Of a stretch of DNA of 64,000 nt, positions 47,565 through 59,158 are shown piece by piece. Within the stretch, counting starts at the first letter, position 1. The number at the start of each line of letters is the position of its first letter. This stretch comes from Rhizophagus irregularis (lineage: Eukaryota > Glomeromycota > Glomeromycetes > Glomerales > Glomeraceae), in contig NC_089432.1 of NCBI RefSeq assembly GCF_026210795.1, forward strand, positions 248,001 to 312,000, written 5' to 3'. Under the pieces are notes generated by a model, which made no database searches, was not told where the DNA came from, and worked only from the letters and a program-made list of their open reading frames with translations. The position numbers and the translations under genes were made by a program.

Positions 47565-49790
47565 CTAAAAATCAGAATCAAACCAATAATTAATTTCTTT
47601 AAGAGTTTTTAATTTTTTTTGAGCATCTGGATCTCCTTGTGCAGCTGATTTTTCATACCAATAAATTGCTTTTTCCACATTTTTTTCTATTCCATCTCCA
47701 TTTTCGTACATCAAAGCAAGGTTATATTGAGCAAAATCATTCCCTAATTTTGCTGCCTTTTGATATAATTTAAAGGCCATTTCTTTATCAGCATCAACTA
47801 TAATTCCATTCTTATAACAACACCCTAAATTATTCATTCCACTTGCATTTCCTAAATCTGCAGCCTTTTGATATAATTCAAATGCCATTTGTTTATCATC
47901 TACTACAATTCCATTTTCATAACAACACCCTAAATTATTTATTCCATTAGAATTTCCTAAATCTGCTGCTCTCTGATATAATTCAAAGGCTTTTAATTCA
48001 TCAATATTAGTTCCAATTCCACCATCATAACAATATCCTAACATATTTACTCCAGCTGAATAATCTTTTTTTGTCAATTTTTTTGCTAATTCAAATGCTA
48101 TGTTATAATTTTTTTCAGCATCTTTTCCATATATATAAATATAGGCAAGATCAAATTGAGCTACACTATTTTCTAACTCTACTGCTTTTTGATATAATTT
48201 AATAGCCCTTCGTTTATTAACAATAGTTTCAATTCCATGATAACTGAAATATCCAAGTAAATAAATAGAATTTGAATTATTTTGATTATTTAAAAGCCAG
48301 TTATAAATTTCTCGTGAATTCGTCTTAGAGTTATTAATATAATCAAAAAGCTGTTTCTTTCTTACTATTAATTCTTTTCCTTCATTTACTCCATCAAAAA
48401 TAAGCTGAACCAATTCATCAACCAAATTACTTAAATCTTCTTCAAATATATTTTCATTGATATCTTGTATTGAAGGTTCTATTTCTAATATATCAATTTT
48501 ATTAAAATTTTGAATGATTTGAATGATTTGAGGTGTTTCTTCATGTAATGGGTTTGATATAATATTTTTCAATTTGAAAATTACTTGACTCATCGTAGGT
48601 CTATTATCTGGATCACTGTCCCAGCATTCTAAGAATGTAATAAGATTTAAAAATTAAAATGATATATGATTAAAATGGACGGAATCAAAAATTTTATATT
48701 TACCAGTATATATATTAAAATAATCAGTAGGTGTATCCGGAACAACTGTTTCTCTATAACCTAATAAAATTTGCGTAATTAAATTATTATCATATAATTT
48801 ATCATTAAATGGCGGTCGTCCACTTGATATCTCCCATAAAAGTACTCCAATGCTGTAAACATCACTCTTTTCATTTAATGAGTATGATTGTATTAAAAAC
48901 TTATTTGGATCAATATAAGGAACCATACAAATTAAGTCAGATTCTCGTTTAGATGCCTTTTCGATCCTTTTCGATAACCCCAAATCAGCTAATTTGATGG
49001 TATTTTGGTGAATCAATATATTACCGGAATGCTATTTATAATTTATATAAAATATCATATATAAATAAATCTTAAAATTATTTGAAATCATGAAAAATTG
49101 AATTAATTAAATTAATAAATTTACCAAATCCTGATGTACGATTCCCTTATCGTGTAAACATGATACAACAAATGTTAATTGAAATGATAATTTATATTTA
49201 TCTTCCCAAATAAGTTTCTTATAGTTTTTTTTCAAATAATTTTGGAGTGAATCATCATCAGCATACTCCATTACCAATAAATATTTCAATTGTCCATTTT
49301 TGCTTTCTAATTTAAAATTACAAAATATTGATTAAAAACTTATTATAAAAGTAATTTAAAATATTTAGAAAAGATTTTAAACATTCTATAGTACAGTACA
49401 TACCTTTATTTGTAATTCCATACAAACGAATAATATTATTATGAAAGCCAATTTCATTTTGAAGTTCAAACTAAATTTTAAATAATAATATAAATGTTCA
49501 ATTAAACCAGTTATTTAAATTAATAAAAAGAAAAAATCATATTTTATCATTACCTCACGTATAATTTCCTTTACGATGGCATTGTCAAAATTATAGAAAG
49601 ATTTTAATATCATATATTGTTCCGAATTTTTCCATTTTGCACGATAAACTTTCCCAAAATTGCCATTACCAATTTTTTCAATATTGTGAAATTGAATATA
49701 TTCGTAATATTTTATATGCTTTTTAGAAATAACTTCTTTAATCCATTCTTTTGAATTATTGGCAACTTGAATTTCATTATCATCGAACAT
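47565..49790 (-). CDS. TKL kinase fused to Sel1 repeats, 625 aa
   Basis: Five exons: 49554-49790, 49404-49470, 49125-49306, 48704-49031, 47565-48628; 626 codons including stop, consistent phases, introns 75-97 bp. The kinase domain has glycine loop IGNGNFGKV (40-48), lysine 63 (MILKSF), HQDLHSGN with Gln replacing the usual Arg of HRD (159-161, catalytic Asp kept), ADLGLS (DLG 178-180), DPN where APE is usual, and ECWDSDPDNRPTMSQV closing the C-lobe. The linker LEIEPSIQDI...IFEEDL follows, then six Sel1 repeats. This architecture is known in the expanded kinases of this fungal group; Sel1 repeats probably bind partners or substrates. Activity is plausible but the HRD change leaves it open. 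Shared upstream block at 49930. Confidence 0.87.
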
Positions 49791-49929
49791 TGTGATGTAT
49801 TAAATTGAACGATTAATTAATAATCTTAGAATTTATACAAAAAATAATTGAAAGAAATGAATATGAAAGGGATTTAAAGCAAAACCGTTTATTGGTATTA
49901 TAAGTAGCAAGAAAATAAATGTAAAAATA

Positions 49930-49996
49930 GCACAACATGTTTATTTACGTACGGTAGGTAGTACTACTACGGTTACCGCAGATCAATTTCTGCAGC
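49930..49996 (-). promoter_or_regulatory. Shared upstream block (copy 3, kinase fusion gene)
   Basis: cacaacatgtttatttacgt, acggtaggtagtactactac, ggttaccgcagatcaatttc; 140 bp upstream of the kinase start. Same motif order as at kinase-less Sel1 genes. Confidence 0.55.
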
Positions 49997-50478
49997 TGAA
50001 TGTAAATCATTTTTTCATTTGCTACTATTGGCAGATTAATAAATAAAAACATATATGTAAAGCAATAATTGAATAGTTAAATTAAGATTAAGAAATTTAA
50101 TTACGTAATTCAAATTGAATTCATCTATATGATTGATTTAATAGTAGTGTAATTATCAAAATTTGTGTTGAAATTGCATTCTATGTCAAGTTTTTTACAT
50201 AATTAATACATTCAGTATGGAGTATTCGTATATTTTAGTATAAATTATTATTTCTCCTGAAAATATATTATAGAAAGGAAGTAATAAGAACCGTGCATAA
50301 TCTTCGCAAAAAATTTCTTTCATACTTTTAGAATCGGAAAGAACGGTTGAAAATAAATTGAAAGTTATTAAATCCTATGCAAAATTTCATCAATTTTAAA
50401 TACAATATAATTTTTTTAGTAAAATTATAAAGAGTAAGTAGTTTCTAATTATTAACTAGAAAACGGAAACCGTTGTAA

Positions 50479-50610
50479 GTCCGGAGCGAAAAAAAAAGAT
50501 AAAACTCAGATTTGCGATTTCATTGGATGACTTCACGTGAGGGACAGGAAACTCACGTGATTGATCATTTTTCATATTGCGTAGACATAGTCCTTCGCTT
50601 CTCTCCGGAC
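50479..50610. mobile_element. MITE, 132 bp, GTCCGGAGCG ends
   Basis: Ends GTCCGGAGCGAA and (imperfect inverse) TCGCTTCTCTCCGGAC. Inner motifs cacgtga and its repeat (cacgtgagg...actcacgtgat) form a second short palindrome. It shares an 'atattgcgtag...agtccttc' segment with 58375-58478. Confidence 0.6.
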
Positions 50611-52257
50611 AATTATTAATTATAGTCTGAACTTAATATAATGAGCCCTCATGTTAGGCAATTTTGGATCGTTGTGTCGGAATGCTCGACAAATCAAATG
50701 TTTTATAATATATAATAGGAAGTATTAATTCGGTATAACAAAATTTGTTTAAAGACACACGATTTAAAGCCAGTTTAAAATATATAATGAATTGTATTTT
50801 AGTTAATACATTTTTATAGATTTTGGTTATCAGATGATGCGCTGCTCCGCATAATGCTGGCCGAAATGAGCTAATTCCGGCCAGAATTAAGTGTATCAGC
50901 TTATCGCGAAAAATGCATACGTATTTGCGCATGGGACCTTCACCAGAAAGTAAAAGAACAATATCCCGTGTAGGAGCTGAATAACATAAGCGCCTAGTTA
51001 AGTATCCCTATTTAGTTGTGTATCCTGAATGGAGCAAGAAACCTCTTGTTTTCGGAGCTTACTGTTCAAGGTGAAGCGGTCGCGTTTCGTGATTTTACTT
51101 TTGTAGATAATACAATTAGCTTATTTTTTATTTTATGTAACTAATGATTCGTTGATTTATAAAAACAAAAAGTAAAATAAATTAGTTTATAATGGTAAAT
51201 TAATTATAGACGGTTTTTTTCGATAAAAAAGGAGAGCAAATCTTGTGTCAAGTTCTCGACCGTACCTAATGTTTTTTTAAGTAATATTCATTTTTAATTA
51301 TTCAGCAGATATAATCGTTTCGCAAATCATTTTTATTTTCGTATAGATCAAAATTTTATTTATTAAGCCATTATGATCAAGAAAATTGAATCGATGATTT
51401 TTTTCTAGAATTTAAAGAAGACTATAAACAAAAAAAAAACCGTCCAAACCAGATCGAAACATTAAAGAAGGGAAAGAAACCTTTTTTTTTTAAAGAAAAA
51501 GAACATAATAAACCGCTTTTTTTAGAGAAAAAGAAACATAATAACAAAAAAAAACTCAATACATACTACTGCATCAAAAATTGAGAAAAGGAACTCTTAA
51601 ATGAAGTTAAGCAACTTAACAATATTTTCGGCATTCTTTTCTTTATGTTAAGCATTTTCTGATCAATATATACTATGTTAAAATAGCCTTTATAAACGAA
51701 CAATTTATCGCATTTGACTTATTTTTTTGTTTAAAGATTTTATATCTCAAGTTCGAAAAGAATTTTATTCACGTTATTTATTATTAGTGAATTATTTGAA
51801 TCTGAAGAATGCATTCTAATTAGGCATCCAATATCTTAATTACGGCTCAAATATGTTGGTTACAGTTTATATTAATTGGTTAACTTTTTAATTGGTCCCA
51901 TTTCTAGTAAATCTTTTATTCGAAATATTTGAAATATTGACTGCATATCATATTTTTAAACATGTATGGAAATTTTTAATCATTTTCTTCCAGTACTTCT
52001 ATATAATATTCAATAGCAAATTCCTAATCTCTGGCCAATCTCCAATGTGGATAAAGTCATATATATGATTATTAAAGATACTACATCGAATACAAATTTG
52101 TAATGCAAGACTAATAGTATTTTCTATATAAATATATATAAGATAAATGTATAATAAAAAAAATACAAAATCATCTAAAATAACTTGCACAATAAAGGTA
52201 TACTGTAAATATGTAAAGTAAAATTTTACAATCTAATATATTTTAGTAAATATATAA
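50611..52257. other. No supported gene; one hairpin
   Basis: CTGGCCG (50857-50863) faces CGGCCAG (50878-50884), extended by AAT/ATT, in a less AT-rich patch (50820-51090) of unknown origin. The 92-codon frame at 50654-50932 spans the hairpin and shows no domain. 51400-51560 has long A runs. Confidence 0.4.
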
Positions 52258-53214
52258 CTAGTTCGTTTTGAGAGTCTCTAATTTATTTTGAGCATCTAGA
52301 TCTCCTTGTTCAGCCGATTTTTCATACCAATAAATTGCTTGACCCACATTCTTTTCTATTCCATTACCACATTCATACATCAAAGCAAGATTATATAGAG
52401 CAAAATGATTTCCCATATTTATCGCCTTTTGATACAATTTAAAAGCCGTTTGTTTATCAACATCAACTCCAATTCCATCTTCATAACAAATTCCTAAACT
52501 ATTTATCCCATTAGCACTTCCTAAATCCGCTGCCCTTTGATATGATTCAAATGCCTTTTTCTTGTTAACACTAGTTCCAATTCCTTTTTCATAACAATAT
52601 GCTATATTATTTATTCCACGTATATTACCTAAATCTGCTGCTTTTTGAAACAATTCAAATGCAATTTGTTTATTAACATCAGTTCCAACTCCTTTTTCAT
52701 AACAATATCCTAGCAGATTCATTCCACATGAACATTCTTTTTTTGCCAACTTTTTAGTTAATTCAAAAGCTTTTTCATAATCACTTTCAGAACCTTCTCC
52801 ATCAATACACATATTAGCCAGTTCAAACTGAGCTGCTCCATTCTCTAATTCTGCTGCTTTTTGATATAATTCATATGCTTTTGACATGTCAGTGTTAATA
52901 TCAATTCCATGATAATTAAAATATCCAAGCAAAAAAATAGAATTTGAATTATGTTGATTATTATTAATAAGCCAGTTGTAAATCTCTTGTGGGTTTGTCT
53001 TATGTTTATTAACATAATCAAAAACAATTTGTTTTCGTACATTTTCATCCCTTCCTTTATTTAGTTCTTTAAGAATAAGATTAACTACTTCATCAACCAT
53101 AATACTTAAATCCTCTTCAAATATTCTTTCATTAATATTTTGAGTTGTTGGTTCTATTTCTTTTATATTCATTTTATTAAAATAATATAATTCTCTTTCA
53201 GTCTTATCGAACAT
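52258..53214 (-). CDS. Sel1-repeat protein, 318 aa, 6 repeats
   Basis: The open frame reaches 53271 only with a GTG start; the ATG at 53214 (MFDKTEREL) is preferred because it leaves the shared upstream block 51 bp away, as at 46240. After KEIEPTTQNI...IFEEDL come six Sel1 repeats ending AIYWYEKSAEQG. Start MFD is reminiscent of MFDDNE of the kinase fusion. Same strand as the rest of the cluster. Confidence 0.88.
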   Translation of the reverse strand: MFDKTERELYYFNKMNIKEIEPTTQNINERIFEEDLSIMVDEVVNLILKELNKGRDENVRKQIVFDYVNKHKTNPQEIYNWLINNNQHNSNSIFLLGYFNYHGIDINTDMSKAYELYQKAAELENGAAQFELANMCIDGEGSESDYEKAFELTKKLAKKECSCGMNLLGYCYEKGVGTDVNKQIAFELFQKAADLGNIRGINNIAYCYEKGIGTSVNKKKAFESYQRAADLGSANGINSLGICYEDGIGVDVDKQTAFKLYQKAINMGNHFALYNLALMYECGNGIEKNVGQAIYWYEKSAEQGDLDAQNKLETLKTN

Positions 53215-53264
53215 TATGAAAAAAAATTTTGCTGCAGAAAATATAAATAAACCTGTTTCTTCAT

Positions 53265-53331
53265 GATCCACAACATATTTATTTAAGTGTACGATAGTAG
53301 CACAAGAATCGACATACCGTAGATCAAATTT
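53265..53331 (-). promoter_or_regulatory. Shared upstream block (copy 4)
   Basis: ccacaacatatttatttaag, tgtacgatagtagcacaag, cgacataccgtagatcaa; near-identical to copy 2. Confidence 0.6.
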
Positions 53332-53756
53332 ATGATTTCATTAAACTACCGCAGTTTATTGATGATGATAGGGTTGAAATGTTACACAAATTTTGTAAAT
53401 CGGGAAAAAGAGATGATATATACTATATGTCTATATACAAATATTCTATAAAAACAAAAATGAACTGCTAGATGATATCATATATATATGTTGCAAATAA
53501 TAGCTAAGTACTAAATATTACCATGATATTTTTCTTTCAAGGTTCGATTTATTGTAAAATGTTTATGTAATAATAATTCTTATTCTCAAATCTAAAACAT
53601 GCGTGACGGACGTTAATTACATCTTCCAACCTGATTATAATTTTGGTCGTTAATGTCAAAGCAGAATACTCAATACATCAACGCTTGTATCTGAGGAATT
53701 CTTTAAAGCGATTTTTGTAATTTGCGCACAACTTTACCAAATGATGGCCATTTTGA

Positions 53757-53875
53757 AGTGACCCCAAATGTGACTGGTCATTCAAAATGAGTCATTTCGC
53801 AAATGACAAATGACTTCATGTGACATCATTTGAGTGTCATTTATGTAGGTCATTTAATTCGAATGATTATGTGTA
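53757..53875. repeat. gtcatttg short-repeat tract (second locus)
   Basis: Eight or so direct/inverted copies of gtcatt(t)g with small variations, like the tract at 21495-21570. Confidence 0.5.
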
Positions 53876-54146
53876 AATCTGCAAAAATAAATTTATACTT
53901 TCTGTCCAACTTCTTAATTCAACATGTTAGCATGAGGAAATATTCCTCTTTTTTATAATAAAAAACAGTTCATTCTTCTTTTAGTAGACTTATATCACAT
54001 TCTTTAAAATAAAATGTCATACATAACATTTTTTAATCCACGTTACAGTTATTGCATTACCAATATGAAAAAAAGACAAAGACAAGAAAGACAAAGAAAA
54101 AAATAATCAAACCAAGATATTGGGTTACTATAAAACATTACAAATA

Positions 54147-54243
54147 TGGGTAAAAAGACACATAATTTTTACATTAATTGATCCATCAAATAAAACAGCC
54201 AATAAAGTTTGTAATTTTTGCATAATACATTTTCCATGGCATC
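54147..54243 (+). pseudogene. Possible BED zinc-finger remnant
   Basis: WVKRHIIFTLIDPSNKTANK followed by VCNFC resembles the start of BED fingers found at the N-terminus of hAT transposases (W...F, then CxxC). The second half with His residues is lost. Weak call. Confidence 0.25.
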
Positions 54244-54699
54244 TGTTAATTAGGGTTGGAGTCGACTCGATTCGATTCTGGAACCAATTTTAAATTTAAA
54301 AGAATTTGGATCTCTCGGGCTTAAAAACTGAATTTGAACCGACTTCAAGAACTGACTCAAATTTAGTCATCTGTCAAGATTTTGACGATCAACATATCAA
54401 CTATCATTATCTAAATTTTTTGATCACATGCTCTACTTGACGTAGCTCATATTTTTATTTATTAGAGATGAACACCTCCTCCTGATAACAACTCCCACTC
54501 TACAGTTTCTGACAACTCTTACATCTCTGCCGCAGAATCGATTGTCACTGTTATCTATCCGCCTACCCTGGCGCATGATTATTAAACTTTCTCATCCTAA
54601 AACAATTATGGATCTCCAATGTATAAAATATTCTATACCTGACAGTATTTACGTATAGTATCATTTAATAGTAAAAGAAAAATACGGACTTCTAGTTAA

Positions 54700-54955
54700 T
54701 TTTTTTGTTTATTTGTTCGCTTCTCTAGTTTAGTTGACTCTAGTGTGGGCGGGTCTCTCTACGGAGAGGTTCTCCACTGGTCCCTTTGTTTCCGCACACC
54801 AGGGTGGCACTGTCTGATTAGGCGATTTAGTTCACAGTTTTTTTTTAAATTACTTTTGGCTTACAAATAGTTCATCCTTGTAATTTGTACCGTGACTTTG
54901 TTCACGTGAAAATAAAAAATAAAAATAAAATAAAATTTTATTTATTAGAACCGAA
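54700..54955 (+). repeat. Possible 3' end of a retroposed element
   Basis: A less AT-rich segment (tctctacggagaggttctcc, accagggtggcactgtctg) ends in gtgaaaataaaaaataaaaa + taaaataaaa, an A-rich simple tail as seen at 3' ends of LINE/SINE-type elements. A similar A-rich tail after a tactcgctg motif is seen near 32530-32570. No coding part was identified. Confidence 0.3.
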
Positions 54956-55091
54956 TAGGATCCGATGTGAGAGGATAAAAAAAAAACTAAAAAACAAAAA
55001 ATCGATGTTAAAAATATAAATATAATTAAAGGTAATGGCTTTAAATTACACTTTAGCTTTTTTTTATTTTTTAATTCTAAAGAATAAAAGC

Positions 55092-55575
55092 ATCAATAGG
55101 ACCCCGAGCAATATTGAAATAGGTTATACATGTAGCCGAAACCTCTATGAAGCTGGACAGGGTTTCGGACTTTCAGTAATTTAATTATAATAAATTATTA
55201 AAAACTATCCAGAAATCCATCTGAAACTCCAAAGACTTTATATTATAGTTTCGGCTGGATGTAGAGATTAATTTTTATCATTTATTAACTTAATTTTGAT
55301 TTAAAGACGTGGTCGAAAATCACGTGAAAAGGTTTCGGCTACAAGTATAAAATAGGTAACAAGAAATAACGCGTAGAATAGGCTAAAATAATCATGAAAA
55401 TCTTTCCTTTTTTAGATAAATTTTGATAACGTTGGTAAGAAATATATTACTTTATTTAGTAACTGACTGACATTATCATAATTCCGGCCCTGAAAAAATG
55501 CGTAGAGCTAATAGTAAAATTTTGCCAATTTCCTATGACCTATTTATATATTGTTCGGGGTCCTGCATCAATACT
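55092..55575. mobile_element. Outer MITE interrupted by another
   Basis: Arms AGGACCCCGAGCAATATTGA + AATAGGT (left, from 55098) and inverse ACCTATTTATATATTGTTCG + GGGTCCT (right). It encloses the inner element 55135-55339. Confidence 0.65.
55135..55339. mobile_element. Inner MITE, 205 bp, TA-flanked
   Basis: Arms GCCGAAACC and GGTTTCGGC with TA on both sides (55133-55134, 55340-55341), Tc1/mariner-like. Internal gtttcgg copies near 55168 and 55250 make it partly self-similar. Confidence 0.65.
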
Positions 55576-57046
55576 TATTCAAATTTTATGATGTTAAACT
55601 TTTAGATTCTAAAAGTGAAGGAGGTAATTATGATGAATCCTTAACTAAAACTTAATTACCAAAATCAACTACCACCTATTACAAATTATTTATTATGACC
55701 CTTAACAAAAAAAAGATAGGCCATATTTTGAAATCTTACTATTTTGAATGTCAGTTTCAAATGGTTTATCTTTCAATTTTTTTGAAAATCAGGAAATAAA
55801 AGATATGGTCCGGTGCAAAAAGATTTGTACATCACTAAAAAAAGGATAAGATTTGCGCCAAAGAAAAATTTTGTAAAACTAAACATAACGGGCTGAGATT
55901 TATATATTTATTAGTAAATAATTGCCCGAATTTGCTGCTAAAATTTTTTTTATTATATGATACTTTCTTCTTCCTTAAATGAAGTGGCATACCACTAACA
56001 GACAACGAAAAACTAATGATAATAAAGTATGCATAATTATCTTCCAAAGGCTAATTTTACAAAAGAAAGTCATCTGGAGCTTAAATTACGCAAGTAAGTT
56101 GCTGAAACACTAATTGTACCAAGAGTACAGTTGGGAGCATTGCATTAGACTGGAATAAGTACAGTGATTGCACATTTACACCACATAAAACACTTTGGAT
56201 GGCCTAATCCAACTTCAAGCATGAAAAACTGGAAGTCAATATTGTTTTTAAAATGAATTACAAAAACTAGAACTATTGGAGCTGGTTTAAATGCACAAGA
56301 AAATGGTACCATTTTCTTGCATTAAAATAGCAAAACAATATGATCATGAAGTTTTTATATGTCACTTATTACTATGAACTACAGCCAATTGAAGGTGTTT
56401 AAGCAGTTGTAAAAGGTGAAATTGTAAGATCCTAAATTATTGCCTGTTTGAAATATACTTTTAAATGCATTAAAAAATGAAGTTAACTTAAAGATTATAA
56501 TGAATTTTAGAAAAAAGTGCTTAAAATACCAAGGCATATTTTAGTATATTTTGAGGCTAACGAAAATGTCCAATTAATTAATAAAGAATCTAATAATTAT
56601 AGTGAATCCGATGGTGATGCACAATTTGGTGTAATAATGATATTATAATATTTCCGAATATATACTAATAAGATTTATATAAAAAAAAATGAAATTTAAT
56701 TTATTAAAAAATTTTTTATTGCCATTTTTTTTGATGTCCGGACCATATTATTTGAATTTATTGCCCAGCTTTGAAATTACTAAGTCAGAAGAAGATGAGT
56801 GATCAAATTTTGTATAGCCATTTTTTGTCATACAACAATGAGCTTGATGATTGACGCACATTCTGAGTGCAAAATTTTGTTTGTTATTCATGCAAAGATA
56901 CAATGCTTGTACTTGTGATCAACGTTTTTGCATATAATCATGCATTTTGCATAAATATTATTACCATATATACCCATACTAATAAAGGCATTTATTAATA
57001 ACAAAATATATTCACTTAATCTTTTTTAGTTAAAAAGAAAATAGTA
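55576..57046. other. No supported gene
   Basis: 56050-56530 on the plus strand has short protein-like stretches interrupted by stops (for example VIAHLHHIKHFGWPNP), possibly a decayed DNA-transposon gene, family not recognised. The 70-codon minus frame at 55835-56047 shows no domain. Confidence 0.3.
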
Positions 57047-57307
57047 ATGGCTCACAGCAATGATAAAGGTAAAAATTATATAGTGAAAACATTAATACAA
57101 TTAGAATTCTAAAATTTTTAAACAAATTTACAAAATAATAAACTAGTTTCCAGTTGTATTGAAGAATTTGAAGAAAGTGACGCTGGAGAATTTGAGGAAA
57201 GTAGCACTGAAGTATTTGAAAGTAGTAGTATTGAGGAAGAATTTGAAAAAAGTACTATTATTGAGGACTTTGAAGAAAGTAGTACCAAGAAATTTAAAGG
57301 TATATGA
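57047..57307 (+). CDS. Small acidic protein, two exons, 60 aa
   Basis: Exon 1 57047-57068 (MAHSNDK), intron 57069-57146 with GT...AG, exon 2 57147-57307; phases agree and 61 codons result. The protein consists of acidic repeats of the type EEFEESS/EFEESST/VFESSS. A GTATAT donor at 57300 could allow further exons, as in the kinase tail at 34.3-35.2 kb, so this may be part of a longer gene. No known domain; very acidic and probably disordered. The opposite strand has an open frame here that I regard as a shadow. Confidence 0.35.
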
Positions 57308-57786
57308 AATATTAAATTTTTATTTGTAAATAAATTAAATACTATCAATAATAATAACATATGTAATATACATATAAATTTAAACTAATTATTATAAAAA
57401 ATTATATAAAATAATTTAGCTTGTAAGTTAATAAGTTATTTTATAATTGAATAATAATGGAACTACTTATTAATTTGTTATATTCTATGTAACTAAACAA
57501 TTCATTTAATGATTACTAATAATACTATAGTTAGTAAGTTATCAGTTATTTAAATCCTTAGTTTTTACTTTAGATAACTAAATTCTTTGTTTAAATAACT
57601 ATTTAATAAATTGATTACATTACAGATGTTAAGTTACAATATATATTATATTTATTTGTTTAATAATTTATATAACTCAACTAATTATATACTTTATATA
57701 AATAACTAGATTGTAAGTGATACATTTAATTTACAGTAAATACTTTTGTTTTATATTTATATCTAAGGCGACACAAAGTGGTAAAA

Positions 57787-57970
57787 ATGGTTTTCATAGT
57801 CGGCCGGGTCAGTTTTGTTAAGTCTTAAAAAAAATTTTTTTATATTATTACTATGCCGGGTGAGAATTTTTTAAAAATTGAAAAAAATTTTGCATATAAA
57901 ATTTTAGAAAAAAAAAATTAAAAGCCGGGTTGCTGGGTTATTGATGAAATTTTTATATTATGAAAACCAT
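57787..57970. mobile_element. MITE, 184 bp
   Basis: Perfect 12-bp arms ATGGTTTTCATA and TATGAAAACCAT; subterminal gccgggt copies at both ends (cggccgggtc, tgccgggtga, agccgggttg). The surrounding 57310-58374 is AT-rich without genes. Confidence 0.65.
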
Positions 57971-58374
57971 AAAATCAAGTTTGTATGGCCTAACTATAAA
58001 TTAATAATTAATAATACTTCAGGGTGTAAGTTATATCTATATTTCTATTGAATTCATCAAATAAAAAACTTTTGTTAGATTAAATAAATTTTACATAAAT
58101 AATAACTAATAATAGAAACTTATAACTTATCATCTGAAATAAATTACTATCAAAAAATCCAATTAGTTTAAATTATAAGTAAATATTATAACAATAAAGA
58201 TAATAAATAATTTACATGCTATATTATTTATTAAATAAACGTTTAAAAAATTTAATTTAAAAATCAAATTATATGCAAACATAATTTATACAATAATAGA
58301 AATTAAATAGATAACTTACTTTTCTAAGTTTTCATATAAAAATTAACTTAATTTATATGGAAATGTTATATATA

Positions 58375-58478
58375 GGCTGCGGACCTTGCCATTTTATTGG
58401 CGGCTGACGATCATGTGGTGGACAGAGAAACGTGTGCTTATCACAAATTTTCGTATTGCGTAGTCCTTCACTCCAGAC
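58375..58478. mobile_element. Diverged relative of the 50.5-kb MITE
   Basis: Shares tattgcgtagtccttc and an end resembling CTCCAGAC with 50479-50610, and has a less AT-rich interior with cattttattggcgg. Left end eroded. Confidence 0.4.
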
Positions 58479-59158
58479 AATAAATATGTAATAATAAAAT
58501 TAAATAAATAATTTATAATTTACCATCTAAAATAAATTGCCAAATAATGATTTAAAGAAAGAATATAATTAGTTTGAATTATATGAATATTACAGTAAAT
58601 AAATATATAATGGAACTATCCGTTCGTTTAGTAAAATTTGTCAAAATTTTACATATGATCCATTATATTGAAGTTCTGGTATATTGAATTTCACTGTAAT
58701 ATAATCACATACTGTAATTACCATCTATAATATAATTAAATAGTGATTTAAATCATACAGGTGCCATATAGAACTTGGTTAAAAAAATCTGGTTTAACTA
58801 AATTTCAGGTGTTATTAAATAAATAAATAACAAATTTTTTTAAAAATTGTTTTAAAAATGATGTATTTCTGGTAGTTACGTAACGCATGTGGAATAACAG
58901 CATATGTAAAATCTAATAACATTTGTAAGATTGCGTAAAACATAGAAAGTTATTAAGTGCGTGACATAGCAAAATTAAATTAATGCTAAGTCTTTTTAAT
59001 ATCCTGTCAATGTAATGTATTTTATAATAACTGAACATAAAATCTGTTGGGAGTAATTTTTGTTATTTATTATTAGAACGATATTTTGCCAATGGGCATC
59101 AACATAGTATTGACATGATTAAGATTTTACTGCTACTATTAGAGACGGCAAACATGTT

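Noticed and set aside
48654-48703. Separate short kinase frame ending after the intron donor at 48703
   Set aside because: Splicing 48704 to 48628 restores the conserved ECWDSDP motif, so this tail is intron.
50654-50932. 92-codon minus-strand frame
   Set aside because: It spans a hairpin and lacks recognisable motifs.
53215-53271. GTG-initiated N-terminal extension of the Sel1 gene at 52258
   Set aside because: No ATG is available, and the extension would run up to the shared upstream block; the ATG at 53214 fits paralogues better.
57118-57360. 80-codon minus-strand frame rich in Ser and Leu
   Set aside because: It is the antisense shadow of the acidic repeat exon on the plus strand, which has supporting splice sites.
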